Assembly (NCBI GenBank): GCA_963922715.1
Contig: CAWUJT010000123.1
Span: forward strand, 1 to 5,421
DNA from: CAWUJT01 sp963922715
GTDB lineage: Bacteria; Pseudomonadota; Alphaproteobacteria; Rhodobacterales; Rhodobacteraceae
Reading direction: 5' to 3'
Length of the DNA stretch: 5,421 nt
Below the pieces are notes generated by a model. That model ran no database searches, was not told the DNA's origin, and was given only the letters and a program-made list of their open reading frames with translations. Every line of letters begins with the position of its first letter. Within the stretch, counting starts at the first letter, position 1. Positions 1 to 5,421 of this stretch are shown here, piece by piece. The translations under genes and the position numbers were made by a program.

Positions 1-1
1 C

Positions 2-823
2 GTGCTAACTGGTTTTGTGGGAATGACGGGTTCTGATGTGCGTGCTGATATCACGTCTGCGATAAGCACATTAGAAAGTGGAGATATTGCGGGTGCGGCA
101 GAGCTTTTTCAAGAGGCCTTTGAGGAAGGTGAAGCAGACGCGGCTTTTTATTTAGGCCGGATTTTTGAGATCGGACTTGGCACAGATCAAGATATCCGTC
201 GCGCGGCAGAGCTTTATGCGGCGGGCACCTCTGCCGGTGGTATTTTGTCGCAAAATCGTCTTGGGTTGATGTATCTTGAAGGCGAAGTTGTCTTACAAGA
301 TTACCAACGTGCCGCAGAATTGCTCTGTAACGCTGCAGATGCTGGTGAAATCAATGGTCAATTTAACTGTGGCCTTCTGTATTCTGAAGGTAGGGGTGTT
401 GAGGCCGATCAAGCGCGTGCGATTGACTATTGGACAGCCGCAGCCGCCTCTGGCCATGTTGCCGCCACCAACTATCTTGCAGACGCTTATCGACAGGGCA
501 ATGGCGTTGCGGTTGATGGAGAACGAGCCTTCGCATTGTTCAACAGTGTTGCGAAAGCGGGCAATCCACTAGGTCTTTATTCCGTGGCTCAGGCTTATGC
601 CGAAGGCTTTGGTGCACCGCTCGATCTGGTAAAAGCGCATATGTATGCCAATCTTGCAGCTGCACGAGGATTAGAAGAGGCGCGCGCCCTGCGGGAGACA
701 CTCTCATCGCGTTTAAGTGTTAAAGATTTGGCAGAGGCGCAGAGACTCGCAAGAGAATGGCAATCGGAGCCTATTGCACCAACAAACGCTTTGGATATGC
801 AATCCGATGCGCCACAAGACTGA
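2..823 (+). CDS. Sel1-like repeat (SLR) protein, 5'-partial, probably exported
   Basis: The frame is already open at the left edge. GTG at 2 and ATG at 23 are possible starts, but the first residues (LTGFVGMTGSDVRAD) read like the tail of a signal peptide with a V-x-A cleavage site near residue 15, so the true start is probably upstream. Five contiguous Sel1 repeats of exactly 36 residues span residues 45-224, each with the pattern A..LG..Y..G.GV..D..+A...+..AA..G. A half repeat (AGAAELFQEAFEEGE) precedes them. The C-terminal LAEAQRLAREW helix is a common ending in Sel1 proteins, followed by a short polar tail. Sel1 proteins form alpha-solenoids that bind other proteins; no enzymatic residues are expected or seen. 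It has just two cysteines (109 and 123 in this numbering), fitting a periplasmic disulfide. The stop lies 34 nt before the likely ialB-family start, so co-transcription with the TPS genes is likely. The family call is firm; export and role are inferred. Confidence 0.88.
   Translation: MLTGFVGMTGSDVRADITSAISTLESGDIAGAAELFQEAFEEGEADAAFYLGRIFEIGLGTDQDIRRAAELYAAGTSAGGILSQNRLGLMYLEGEVVLQDYQRAAELLCNAADAGEINGQFNCGLLYSEGRGVEADQARAIDYWTAAAASGHVAATNYLADAYRQGNGVAVDGERAFALFNSVAKAGNPLGLYSVAQAYAEGFGAPLDLVKAHMYANLAAARGLEEARALRETLSSRLSVKDLAEAQRLAREWQSEPIAPTNALDMQSDAPQD
134..673 (+). repeat. Five tandem 36-residue Sel1 repeats (protein level)
   Basis: Residues 45-80, 81-116, 117-152, 153-188 and 189-224 align without gaps at a constant 36-residue period. 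Shared positions are the small residue/Leu pair before the first Tyr-containing helix, the Gly-x-Gly turn (weaker in the second copy, EGEVV), an Asp four or so residues later, and a closing AA..G. The repeats are diverged at DNA level, so this is an old protein architecture and not a recent tandem duplication. Confidence 0.85.
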
Positions 824-857
824 TCTCATAAACCTCTTTTGCTTAAGTCCGAAGCGC

Positions 858-1376
858 ATGTACGTTTTATTGTATCGTGGCATTTTTGCTATACTGCCGT
901 TTCTCTTTTTTCTCACACCTGCGATATCACAAGACCAATCCAGCACGGTCACTTTGGTGTTTGAAGACTGGCATGTGGTGTGTAGAAATGACCAACTTGA
1001 CACAAATGGTTCATGTCGTCTTGCGCCTCGTGCAGAAGGCATTGAAGGTGCCTCGGACGCATTTGCCCTGAGCATTACGCATAGCTCCACAAATGAGCGC
1101 GCCTATGGCGTCGTGAGTGTCCCACTGGGCATTTATCTCAGCCACGGCATTCTTATACAAGTTGATGTGCAACGCCCCTATCAAGTCCTTTATGAGGTCT
1201 GTGATCGCACTGCGTGTTTTGCTGGGTTTGAAATATCGGGCGCTATTTTAAGCGCTTTTCAACGTGGCCTTCAAACACAGTTTCGCATCTGGACAGGTCG
1301 CACGCAAGCCATTGAGGTGACTGTATCTCTCAAGGGGTTCAGTGCGGCTTGGGCCGAATTTAACGCGCGGGTGTAG
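858..1376 (+). CDS. Invasion-associated locus B (IalB) family exported protein
   Basis: The predicted product has 172 residues. A short signal peptide (residues 1-24, hydrophobic core IFAILPFLFFL, cleavage near AIS|QD) precedes a compact domain matching the IalB family (PF06776). Seen are the W-x-V-x-C opening (W38, C42), a second cysteine (C53), the V-P-L-G-I-Y-L segment at 88-94 followed by G-x-x-x-Q-V-D, a YEVCDRTACF segment with C115 and C120, and the terminal VSLKGFSAAW at 156-165. All are diagnostic of the family. IalB was named from a Bartonella invasion locus, but most homologues in free-living alphaproteobacteria have no proven function, so invasion should not be assumed. The four cysteines suggest two disulfides in the periplasm. 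ATG 858 gives a normal-length signal peptide; ATG 807 is also in frame, would add 17 residues and overlap the upstream gene by 17 nt. Neither has a clear Shine-Dalgarno site. The stop is only 2 nt before tpsB, which implies translational coupling. Confidence 0.83.
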   Translation: MYVLLYRGIFAILPFLFFLTPAISQDQSSTVTLVFEDWHVVCRNDQLDTNGSCRLAPRAEGIEGASDAFALSITHSSTNERAYGVVSVPLGIYLSHGILIQVDVQRPYQVLYEVCDRTACFAGFEISGAILSAFQRGLQTQFRIWTGRTQAIEVTVSLKGFSAAWAEFNARV

Positions 1377-1378
1377 AG

Positions 1379-3082
1379 ATGCGGCGCGCGCGGATCATTT
1401 CTGGGATATTTTTGGTGGCAATGGTCGCGACAACTAGCTTTGCGCAGGTTGCCCCCATTGATAGTGATTTGATTGATCGTGCGATTGATACACAGCGTCA
1501 AACGGTACCGTCTGTCTCCCAACCTGCACCACGCCCAGACCCTTCGGGCGGCATTGAGGTTGCGCCCCCTCCGGTTCTCACCGCCGAAGCCGATGGCCCT
1601 TGTTTCGATATTACGGTCGTAGTGATCACTGGATGGGAGCCAACAGGCCTGCGTCCCTCTGCAGCTGACACGCTCGTCGATAAATGCATCTTTGCGTCGG
1701 ATGTCGCTGACAGTGTGACCGAAATCAACGTATTCTATCAGCAGGTTGGTCTGAGCACGACACGTGCGTATCTGCCAGAGCAAGATTTGAGTGATGGGAC
1801 GATTGAGATTGTCGTCCTCCCCGGTCGGATCGAGGCGATAGTTCCAAAAGATGGCACAGCTGCAACATCACGGCTGCGTTTAGCGTTTCCAACGGCACCT
1901 GGCGACATCCTACAGTTGCGCGACTTGGAGCAAGGATTTGACAACCTCAGTAGGCCCGGATCCACAACCGCCGATCTTACGTTGATTCCAGGCACAAACC
2001 CCGGGGAAACGATTGTTGCTGTCGATCTCGTGGACGCGCGCCCTTGGCATTTGGAGACAACACTTAGCAACGATGGAAAAGCCTCTACAGGTGAAGTGCG
2101 CGCGGGGCTAGAGTTTGAGTATGACAACCTGTTCAATCTCAACGATACGCTTACGATCACCGTTGGCACCAGTCTGCCCGACGATATAACAAATCGCGTC
2201 CGGTATGCCGACAGTGGGTCTCTCGCCTGGAGTGTGCCGATTGGACTTTGGAGCCATGATTTTTATCTGAGCGCGTCCGAGTATCGTTTTCCAGTTGAGG
2301 GAACAAATCAAACTTATGATCTAACCGGGGACAGTTTGTCGTTTGTGCTTGAAAGTGAGCGACTTTTGTTTCGAGATCAGGTGGTGAAGGTTTTCGCCCG
2401 CGGTGGAATTGAACGCAGCTTTGCCCGCAGTTTTATTGATGACATAGAGCTTGAAAGCCAGCGTCGGAACACAACTGTGGGAGTTTTGGGGCTGAGAGGA
2501 GAGCGGGTTTTGACCCAGGGTGAAGCCTCGTGGGACGTAGCGTTACGCTTTGGGCTAGACGCATTGGGAGCGTCCATAGAACCTGACGCCACAATCGATC
2601 AGACGTTTATGGTCATCGAAACACGGTTTGAGTTAACCCGTGCTCTCAATGCCGGCGGCACGCGCTATCAAGGGGAATTGGTGGGGCGTTGGTCGAATGA
2701 TACCTTGCCAAGCTCAGAACAAATTTCGTTTGGGGGATGGTCTACCGTTCGGGGCTTTGATGATGACAGCCTTTATGGAAATCACGGCGTTTACCTGCGC
2801 AATACGCTCTCAGGTCCTGGTCCAACGGTGGCCGGGCGTGCCGTGCAAGTCGATCTTGGATTAGATGCGGGATATGTTGGCGCAACCGGCAGCAACAGTT
2901 GGGTGCAAAACTATTTGATCGGGACGAGTGTTGGTGTCGCATTGGCGCTGACAAAAGGCAGCACCTTGCGACTTGAAATTGCGCAAGCTCTGAGCCGTCC
3001 AGAAGTAGAAGAGGGCAGCGATGACTTAGGCTTTTCTGGAGATTCTGCGGTTGCACGGGTCGAATTGAGCGTGGTGTTTTAG
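1379..3082 (+). CDS. TpsB transporter, ShlB/FhaC/HecB (CdiB) family outer-membrane protein
   Basis: A complete 567-residue protein, the usual size for TpsB. It exports the TpsA partner across the outer membrane. In order: a signal peptide (1-22, cleavage near SFA|Q); a polar helix-like segment (APIDSDLIDRAIDTQRQ) in the position of the FhaC plug helix H1; a Pro-rich linker (about 44-65); POTRA1 (about 74-152), with CFDI at the first strand, C103, and the family segment ending YLPEQDLSDGTIEI..LPGRIE; POTRA2 (about 153-217), with RDLEQGFDNLSR and IPGTNPGET; and a 16-strand-type beta barrel (about 220-567). The barrel holds the L6 hairpin tip motif VRGF (457-460, in FGGWSTVRGFDDD) and ends in Phe, as outer-membrane barrels inserted by BAM usually do. 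The partner FxDxG barrel motif appears as GLDAG (495-498 region), so the Phe position is not conserved. C75 and C103 are the only cysteines and probably pair. The start ATG lies 2 nt after the previous stop with no strong ribosome site, suggesting re-initiation. The next gene, 13 nt on, is its substrate. Confidence 0.95.
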   Translation: MRRARIISGIFLVAMVATTSFAQVAPIDSDLIDRAIDTQRQTVPSVSQPAPRPDPSGGIEVAPPPVLTAEADGPCFDITVVVITGWEPTGLRPSAADTLVDKCIFASDVADSVTEINVFYQQVGLSTTRAYLPEQDLSDGTIEIVVLPGRIEAIVPKDGTAATSRLRLAFPTAPGDILQLRDLEQGFDNLSRPGSTTADLTLIPGTNPGETIVAVDLVDARPWHLETTLSNDGKASTGEVRAGLEFEYDNLFNLNDTLTITVGTSLPDDITNRVRYADSGSLAWSVPIGLWSHDFYLSASEYRFPVEGTNQTYDLTGDSLSFVLESERLLFRDQVVKVFARGGIERSFARSFIDDIELESQRRNTTVGVLGLRGERVLTQGEASWDVALRFGLDALGASIEPDATIDQTFMVIETRFELTRALNAGGTRYQGELVGRWSNDTLPSSEQISFGGWSTVRGFDDDSLYGNHGVYLRNTLSGPGPTVAGRAVQVDLGLDAGYVGATGSNSWVQNYLIGTSVGVALALTKGSTLRLEIAQALSRPEVEEGSDDLGFSGDSAVARVELSVVF

Positions 3083-3083
3083 T

Positions 3084-3092
3084 GGGGGTGGG
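3084..3092 (+). promoter_or_regulatory. Possible G-rich ribosome binding site for tpsA
   Basis: GGGGGTGGG lies just before ATG 3096 in the 13-nt gap after tpsB. It contains GGTGG, one mismatch from the GGAGG core, but the spacing to the start codon is short. Translation may depend partly on ribosomes finishing tpsB. It is the only SD-like sequence at this junction. Confidence 0.3.
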
Positions 3093-3095
3093 CGA

Positions 3096-5421
3096 ATGTC
3101 TATAGAGAGAAAAAACATCCAAGGTCGTCTGCGAACAGGCCTTTCGATCCTGCTGAGTTGTGTGCTAACGGTTCACCCTGCACTTCTCGCTGCGCAAACC
3201 ATAGAGGTTATTGGTGCGGATAACGGGCCGCGGCCACATGTGGATCAAGCGCCCAATGGAACCACGGTTCTCAATATCTCCACGCCAAATAATGCGGGCG
3301 TTTCGCATGATGTCTACAGTACGTTTCATGCAGACGACTTGATCCTGAATAACGCCGCCACAAATACCGAGACCACTTTGGCTGGCTGGATAGAGGGCAA
3401 TCCCAATCTTACAGCAGGATCGGAGGCGGAGCTGTGGGTTGGTGAAGTGATTGGCGGCAGCGTGTCACAGTTGACCGGTATTGTGGAAGTGGCCGGCGAA
3501 ACGATGGATGTGGTGATTGCCAATGAATATGGTCTTACCTGCGATGGATGCGGATTTATCAACACGGGCCAGGCCACTCTAACAACAGGGAGCCCTATTT
3601 TTTCGACTAATGGAGCTCTCACAGGCTTTGATGTGACGCGCGGTGTTGTGCATGTGGGTCCAGGTGGGCTCAATCCAGCGGATCGTGTGGGATTTGGCGA
3701 TACAGGACGCGTAGATGTGATCGCGCGTGCCGCAGAAGTCTATGGCGCGATGCGGGCACAATCCCTCAATGTGATCACTGGGGCAAACGAGGTCTCCACC
3801 GACTGGCATTATGATCCAGAGACAGGCACATTGACAGGCATCACCCCACAGGCTGGTGAAGGCGGTGTACCTGCTTTGGCAGTGGATATGGGGGCACTTG
3901 GCGGCATGTATGCCAATGCCATTCAGATGGTTGCCACCGAGGATGGCGTAGGTGTCCATATGGACGGCGAGATGGTGTCTGCCGGCACTATCGCGATTTC
4001 CTCTTCCGGCTATCTCAGCTTGGGGCCTTCACCGAACGGGCAGAAAGCTCAAATCCTTGCCTCGGATAACATTCAAATTTCAGCACAGGGGCCGATCCAA
4101 CTGGACGGCGCCATCACTTCACTGGATGGGGCGCTCATCGACATTACCTCTGCCGACACTTTGTCCGTTTCTGGGACGCTGTCTGGCAACGAAGTGCGCT
4201 TGACCGGTGCGGGACTATCTACGATTTCTGCTACTGTGGCCGCACAAGGCCCGCTTTGGCTTGTCTCGCAAAATGCAGATGTTGTGATTGAAGCGGCTGC
4301 AGCCTTGCAAGCCAGCACATTTGACATTCAGGCTGTACACGACCTTGAGATATCAGGCACAGCGCGCTCTACAATGGGGGCGACCCAACTGAACGCAGGC
4401 AATGCTCTCAAGGTGAAAAGTTCGGGGCTTCTTTTCTCGGATGGGGCACTCACGCTCGTCTCTGGCACGGATATGTCACTTGATGGGGGCTTAGAGACCC
4501 TGGCGCACATGACTGTCGATAGTGCGACAGAACTCGTGATTGGTGCAAGTGCTTTACTTGCTGGGGATAAAATCACGATTGACGCTGCGCATATTGAAAC
4601 CGCAGGCATCATTCAATCAACCAACAGCACAAAACTCACTGCACAGAATAGATCTCTTCTCAATTCTGGCACGATCAGCAGTCAAACCGCTGTAACACTT
4701 TTGTCATCAGAGACTTTGGAAAACCAGGGCACAGTGTGGGGCAACATCATCAGCCTCGAAAGCTCAGGTGATCTGATCCTTGGCACCTCATCAACTATAA
4801 TTGGAACAACTGTGTCTCTGAGCGGGCCCACGATAGAGAACGCAGGTGCGCTTGTGGCGGACGAGAGCCTGACATTGCGCAGCACGGTCAGTGACATTAC
4901 TTCAACCGGTTTGACCCAAAGCGATGGAGATTTGTCTGCCGTCTCAGCAAAAGATCTTATTCTAGATGGAACCGTTATGGGGCAGACTACGGTGCTTGAG
5001 GCTGCACAAAATTTGCAGATTGACGCAGGGGCTCAGGTCTTGGCTGGAAACCTGACAATGTTTTCTAAAACAGCGCAAAACGCAGGCATTGTCGAAAGTT
5101 CGACCCTTACCCTTTCCACAACAGGATCAACTATGAGTACAGGTGTCCTTTATGGTGCTCAATCTGTTGACATTACGGCTGCAATATTGACCAACAGCGG
5201 TGTTGTGTCCAGCGGAGATACCCTGGCACTTGAGACGACCCTTGGAGATTTGGTTCATTCAGGTGATTTGAATGCGGCCGGCGATCTTACGCTCTTGTCC
5301 CAAGCGGCCATGCAAATCGATGGACAGATCTCGGCTTCCGGAACAGTAATCGCAACCGCAGCGGACGCGCTCGCGGTCACCGGCACCCTCACCAGCATCA
5401 CCGACATGAGGCTTTCGGGGT
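3096..5421 (+). CDS. TpsA exoprotein, filamentous haemagglutinin/CdiA-like, 3'-partial
   Basis: The frame from ATG 3096 stays open to the right edge (775 codons visible, no stop). The product starts with a signal peptide (1-33: basic ERKNIQGRLR, core LSILLSCVL, cleavage near LAA|Q) without the extended ESPR type of leader. The TPS secretion domain (about 34-290) follows, with the LNISTPNNAGVSHDVYSTF entry segment, NPNL (102-105), ANEYGLTCDGCGFINT (142-157), the TRGVVHVGPGGL segment and LGGMYANAIQMVATEDGVGV (268-287). These match the FHA/HecA/CdiA type of TPS domain. From about 290 the protein is Thr/Ser/Gly/Ala-rich imperfect repeats of roughly 20 residues (for example LENQGTVWGN, IENAGALVAD, LTNSGVVSSG), the signature of a right-handed beta-helix filament. 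No cysteine occurs after C152 in the visible part. It is the substrate of the TpsB encoded 13 nt upstream. Whether it is an adhesin, a haemolysin or a contact-dependent inhibition toxin depends on the unseen C-terminus. Confidence 0.94.
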   Translation, partial: MSIERKNIQGRLRTGLSILLSCVLTVHPALLAAQTIEVIGADNGPRPHVDQAPNGTTVLNISTPNNAGVSHDVYSTFHADDLILNNAATNTETTLAGWIEGNPNLTAGSEAELWVGEVIGGSVSQLTGIVEVAGETMDVVIANEYGLTCDGCGFINTGQATLTTGSPIFSTNGALTGFDVTRGVVHVGPGGLNPADRVGFGDTGRVDVIARAAEVYGAMRAQSLNVITGANEVSTDWHYDPETGTLTGITPQAGEGGVPALAVDMGALGGMYANAIQMVATEDGVGVHMDGEMVSAGTIAISSSGYLSLGPSPNGQKAQILASDNIQISAQGPIQLDGAITSLDGALIDITSADTLSVSGTLSGNEVRLTGAGLSTISATVAAQGPLWLVSQNADVVIEAAAALQASTFDIQAVHDLEISGTARSTMGATQLNAGNALKVKSSGLLFSDGALTLVSGTDMSLDGGLETLAHMTVDSATELVIGASALLAGDKITIDAAHIETAGIIQSTNSTKLTAQNRSLLNSGTISSQTAVTLLSSETLENQGTVWGNIISLESSGDLILGTSSTIIGTTVSLSGPTIENAGALVADESLTLRSTVSDITSTGLTQSDGDLSAVSAKDLILDGTVMGQTTVLEAAQNLQIDAGAQVLAGNLTMFSKTAQNAGIVESSTLTLSTTGSTMSTGVLYGAQSVDITAAILTNSGVVSSGDTLALETTLGDLVHSGDLNAAGDLTLLSQAAMQIDGQISASGTVIATAADALAVTGTLTSITDMRLSG
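3195..3965 (+). other. TPS secretion domain of TpsA (haemagglutination activity domain)
   Basis: This codes for about residues 34-290. The NPNL motif is encoded at 3399-3410. The second conserved site, NPNG in FhaB, is NEYG here (143-146), as in the CdiA-like branch where Gln/Glu-Tyr-Gly occurs. The CxxC pair (C149, C152) sits directly after it, a feature of the HecA/CdiA branch and not of FhaB. In known systems this domain alone is sufficient for recognition by the POTRA domains of TpsB. Confidence 0.88.
3963..5421 (+). repeat. Degenerate beta-helix repeats of TpsA (filamentous haemagglutinin type)
   Basis: From about residue 290 to the edge, copies of a loose 18-24-residue unit recur, with consensus x-N-x-G-hydrophobic-x-(S/A)-x-x-x-(L/V)-x-L-x-(S/T)-x-x-D-(L/I). 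Clear copies start near residues 521 (LLNSGTISSQ), 541 (LENQGTVWGN), 580 (IENAGALVAD), 661 (QNAGIVESST) and 698 (LTNSGVVSSG). The DNA is not repeated exactly, so the array is old and probably stable. Repeats are more regular after about residue 500 than before. Confidence 0.75.

Noticed and set aside
717..806. Upstream extension of the IalB-family frame to GTG 717
   Set aside because: The extra residues (rich in Arg, Gln and Asn) overlap the well-supported C-terminal helix of the Sel1 protein and would bury the signal peptide behind 47 residues.
824..857. Possible terminator or promoter in the gap after the Sel1 gene
   Set aside because: No inverted repeat followed by a T-run is present. The CTTTT run is not preceded by a stem, and no paired -35/-10 elements are visible in 34 nt.
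890..895. TATACT resembling a -10 promoter box
   Set aside because: It sits inside the signal-peptide codons of the IalB-family gene, with no good -35 at the right distance. AT-rich hydrophobic codons explain it.
713..1090. Minus-strand open frame across the Sel1/IalB junction
   Set aside because: It overlaps two well-supported genes, its composition is rich in Arg, Cys, Trp and Met like a shadow frame, and it has no recognisable domain.
1271..2592. Several minus-strand open frames opposite the IalB-family gene and tpsB (such as 1271-1783, 1738-2169, 2377-2592)
   Set aside because: All are shadows of the continuous TpsB frame, which has clear POTRA and barrel motifs throughout. Their products have no recognisable domain.
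3326..3959. Overlapping minus-strand open frames opposite the TPS domain (3326-3673 and 3579-3959)
   Set aside because: They lie entirely within the conserved TPS-domain coding frame, show no recognisable domain, and the two overlap each other.
4073..4612. Two abutting minus-strand open frames (4073-4327 and 4328-4612) opposite tpsA, with another at 4682-4897
   Set aside because: Their products are low-complexity Ser/Ala/Pro/Val-rich, the expected antisense reading of Thr/Ser/Gly-rich beta-helix codons. The plus-strand frame is continuous and clearly coding.

Overview
The window holds four protein-coding genes, all on the + strand and packed head to tail. They look like one transcription unit of a two-partner secretion (TPS, type Vb) locus. 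Order: (1) the 3' part of a Sel1-like repeat protein, (2) a small exported protein of the invasion-associated locus B (IalB) family, (3) a complete TpsB outer-membrane transporter (FhaC/ShlB/HecB/CdiB family), and (4) the first 775 codons of a TpsA filamentous-haemagglutinin/CdiA-like exoprotein that runs off the right edge. Gaps are about 34 nt (gene 1 to 2, or a 17-nt overlap if the upstream start is used), 2 nt (2 to 3) and 13 nt (3 to 4). I see no terminator or convincing promoter between them.

Organism: a Gram-negative bacterium, because TpsB is an outer-membrane barrel protein. The IalB-family gene, the Sel1 protein and the moderate GC content (roughly mid-fifties by eye) suggest an alphaproteobacterium, probably of the Rhodobacterales/roseobacter type. 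This is inference from family distribution, not a phylogenetic result.

How the genes probably work together: the TpsA protein crosses the inner membrane with its N-terminal signal peptide. Its TPS domain (NPNL motif, CxxC-GFIN segment, LGGMYA segment) is recognised by the two POTRA domains of TpsB. The chain is then threaded through the TpsB barrel and folds outside the cell as a long beta-helix, whose repeats begin near residue 290 and fill the rest of the window. The Sel1 and IalB proteins both look exported and lie upstream of tpsB without an obvious break; a periplasmic accessory role in this secretion system is a hypothesis.

No RNA genes, mobile elements, CRISPR arrays or origins were recognised. 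There is no gene-free stretch longer than 34 nt. The most informative sequence, the C-terminus of TpsA and any immunity gene after it, lies outside the window.
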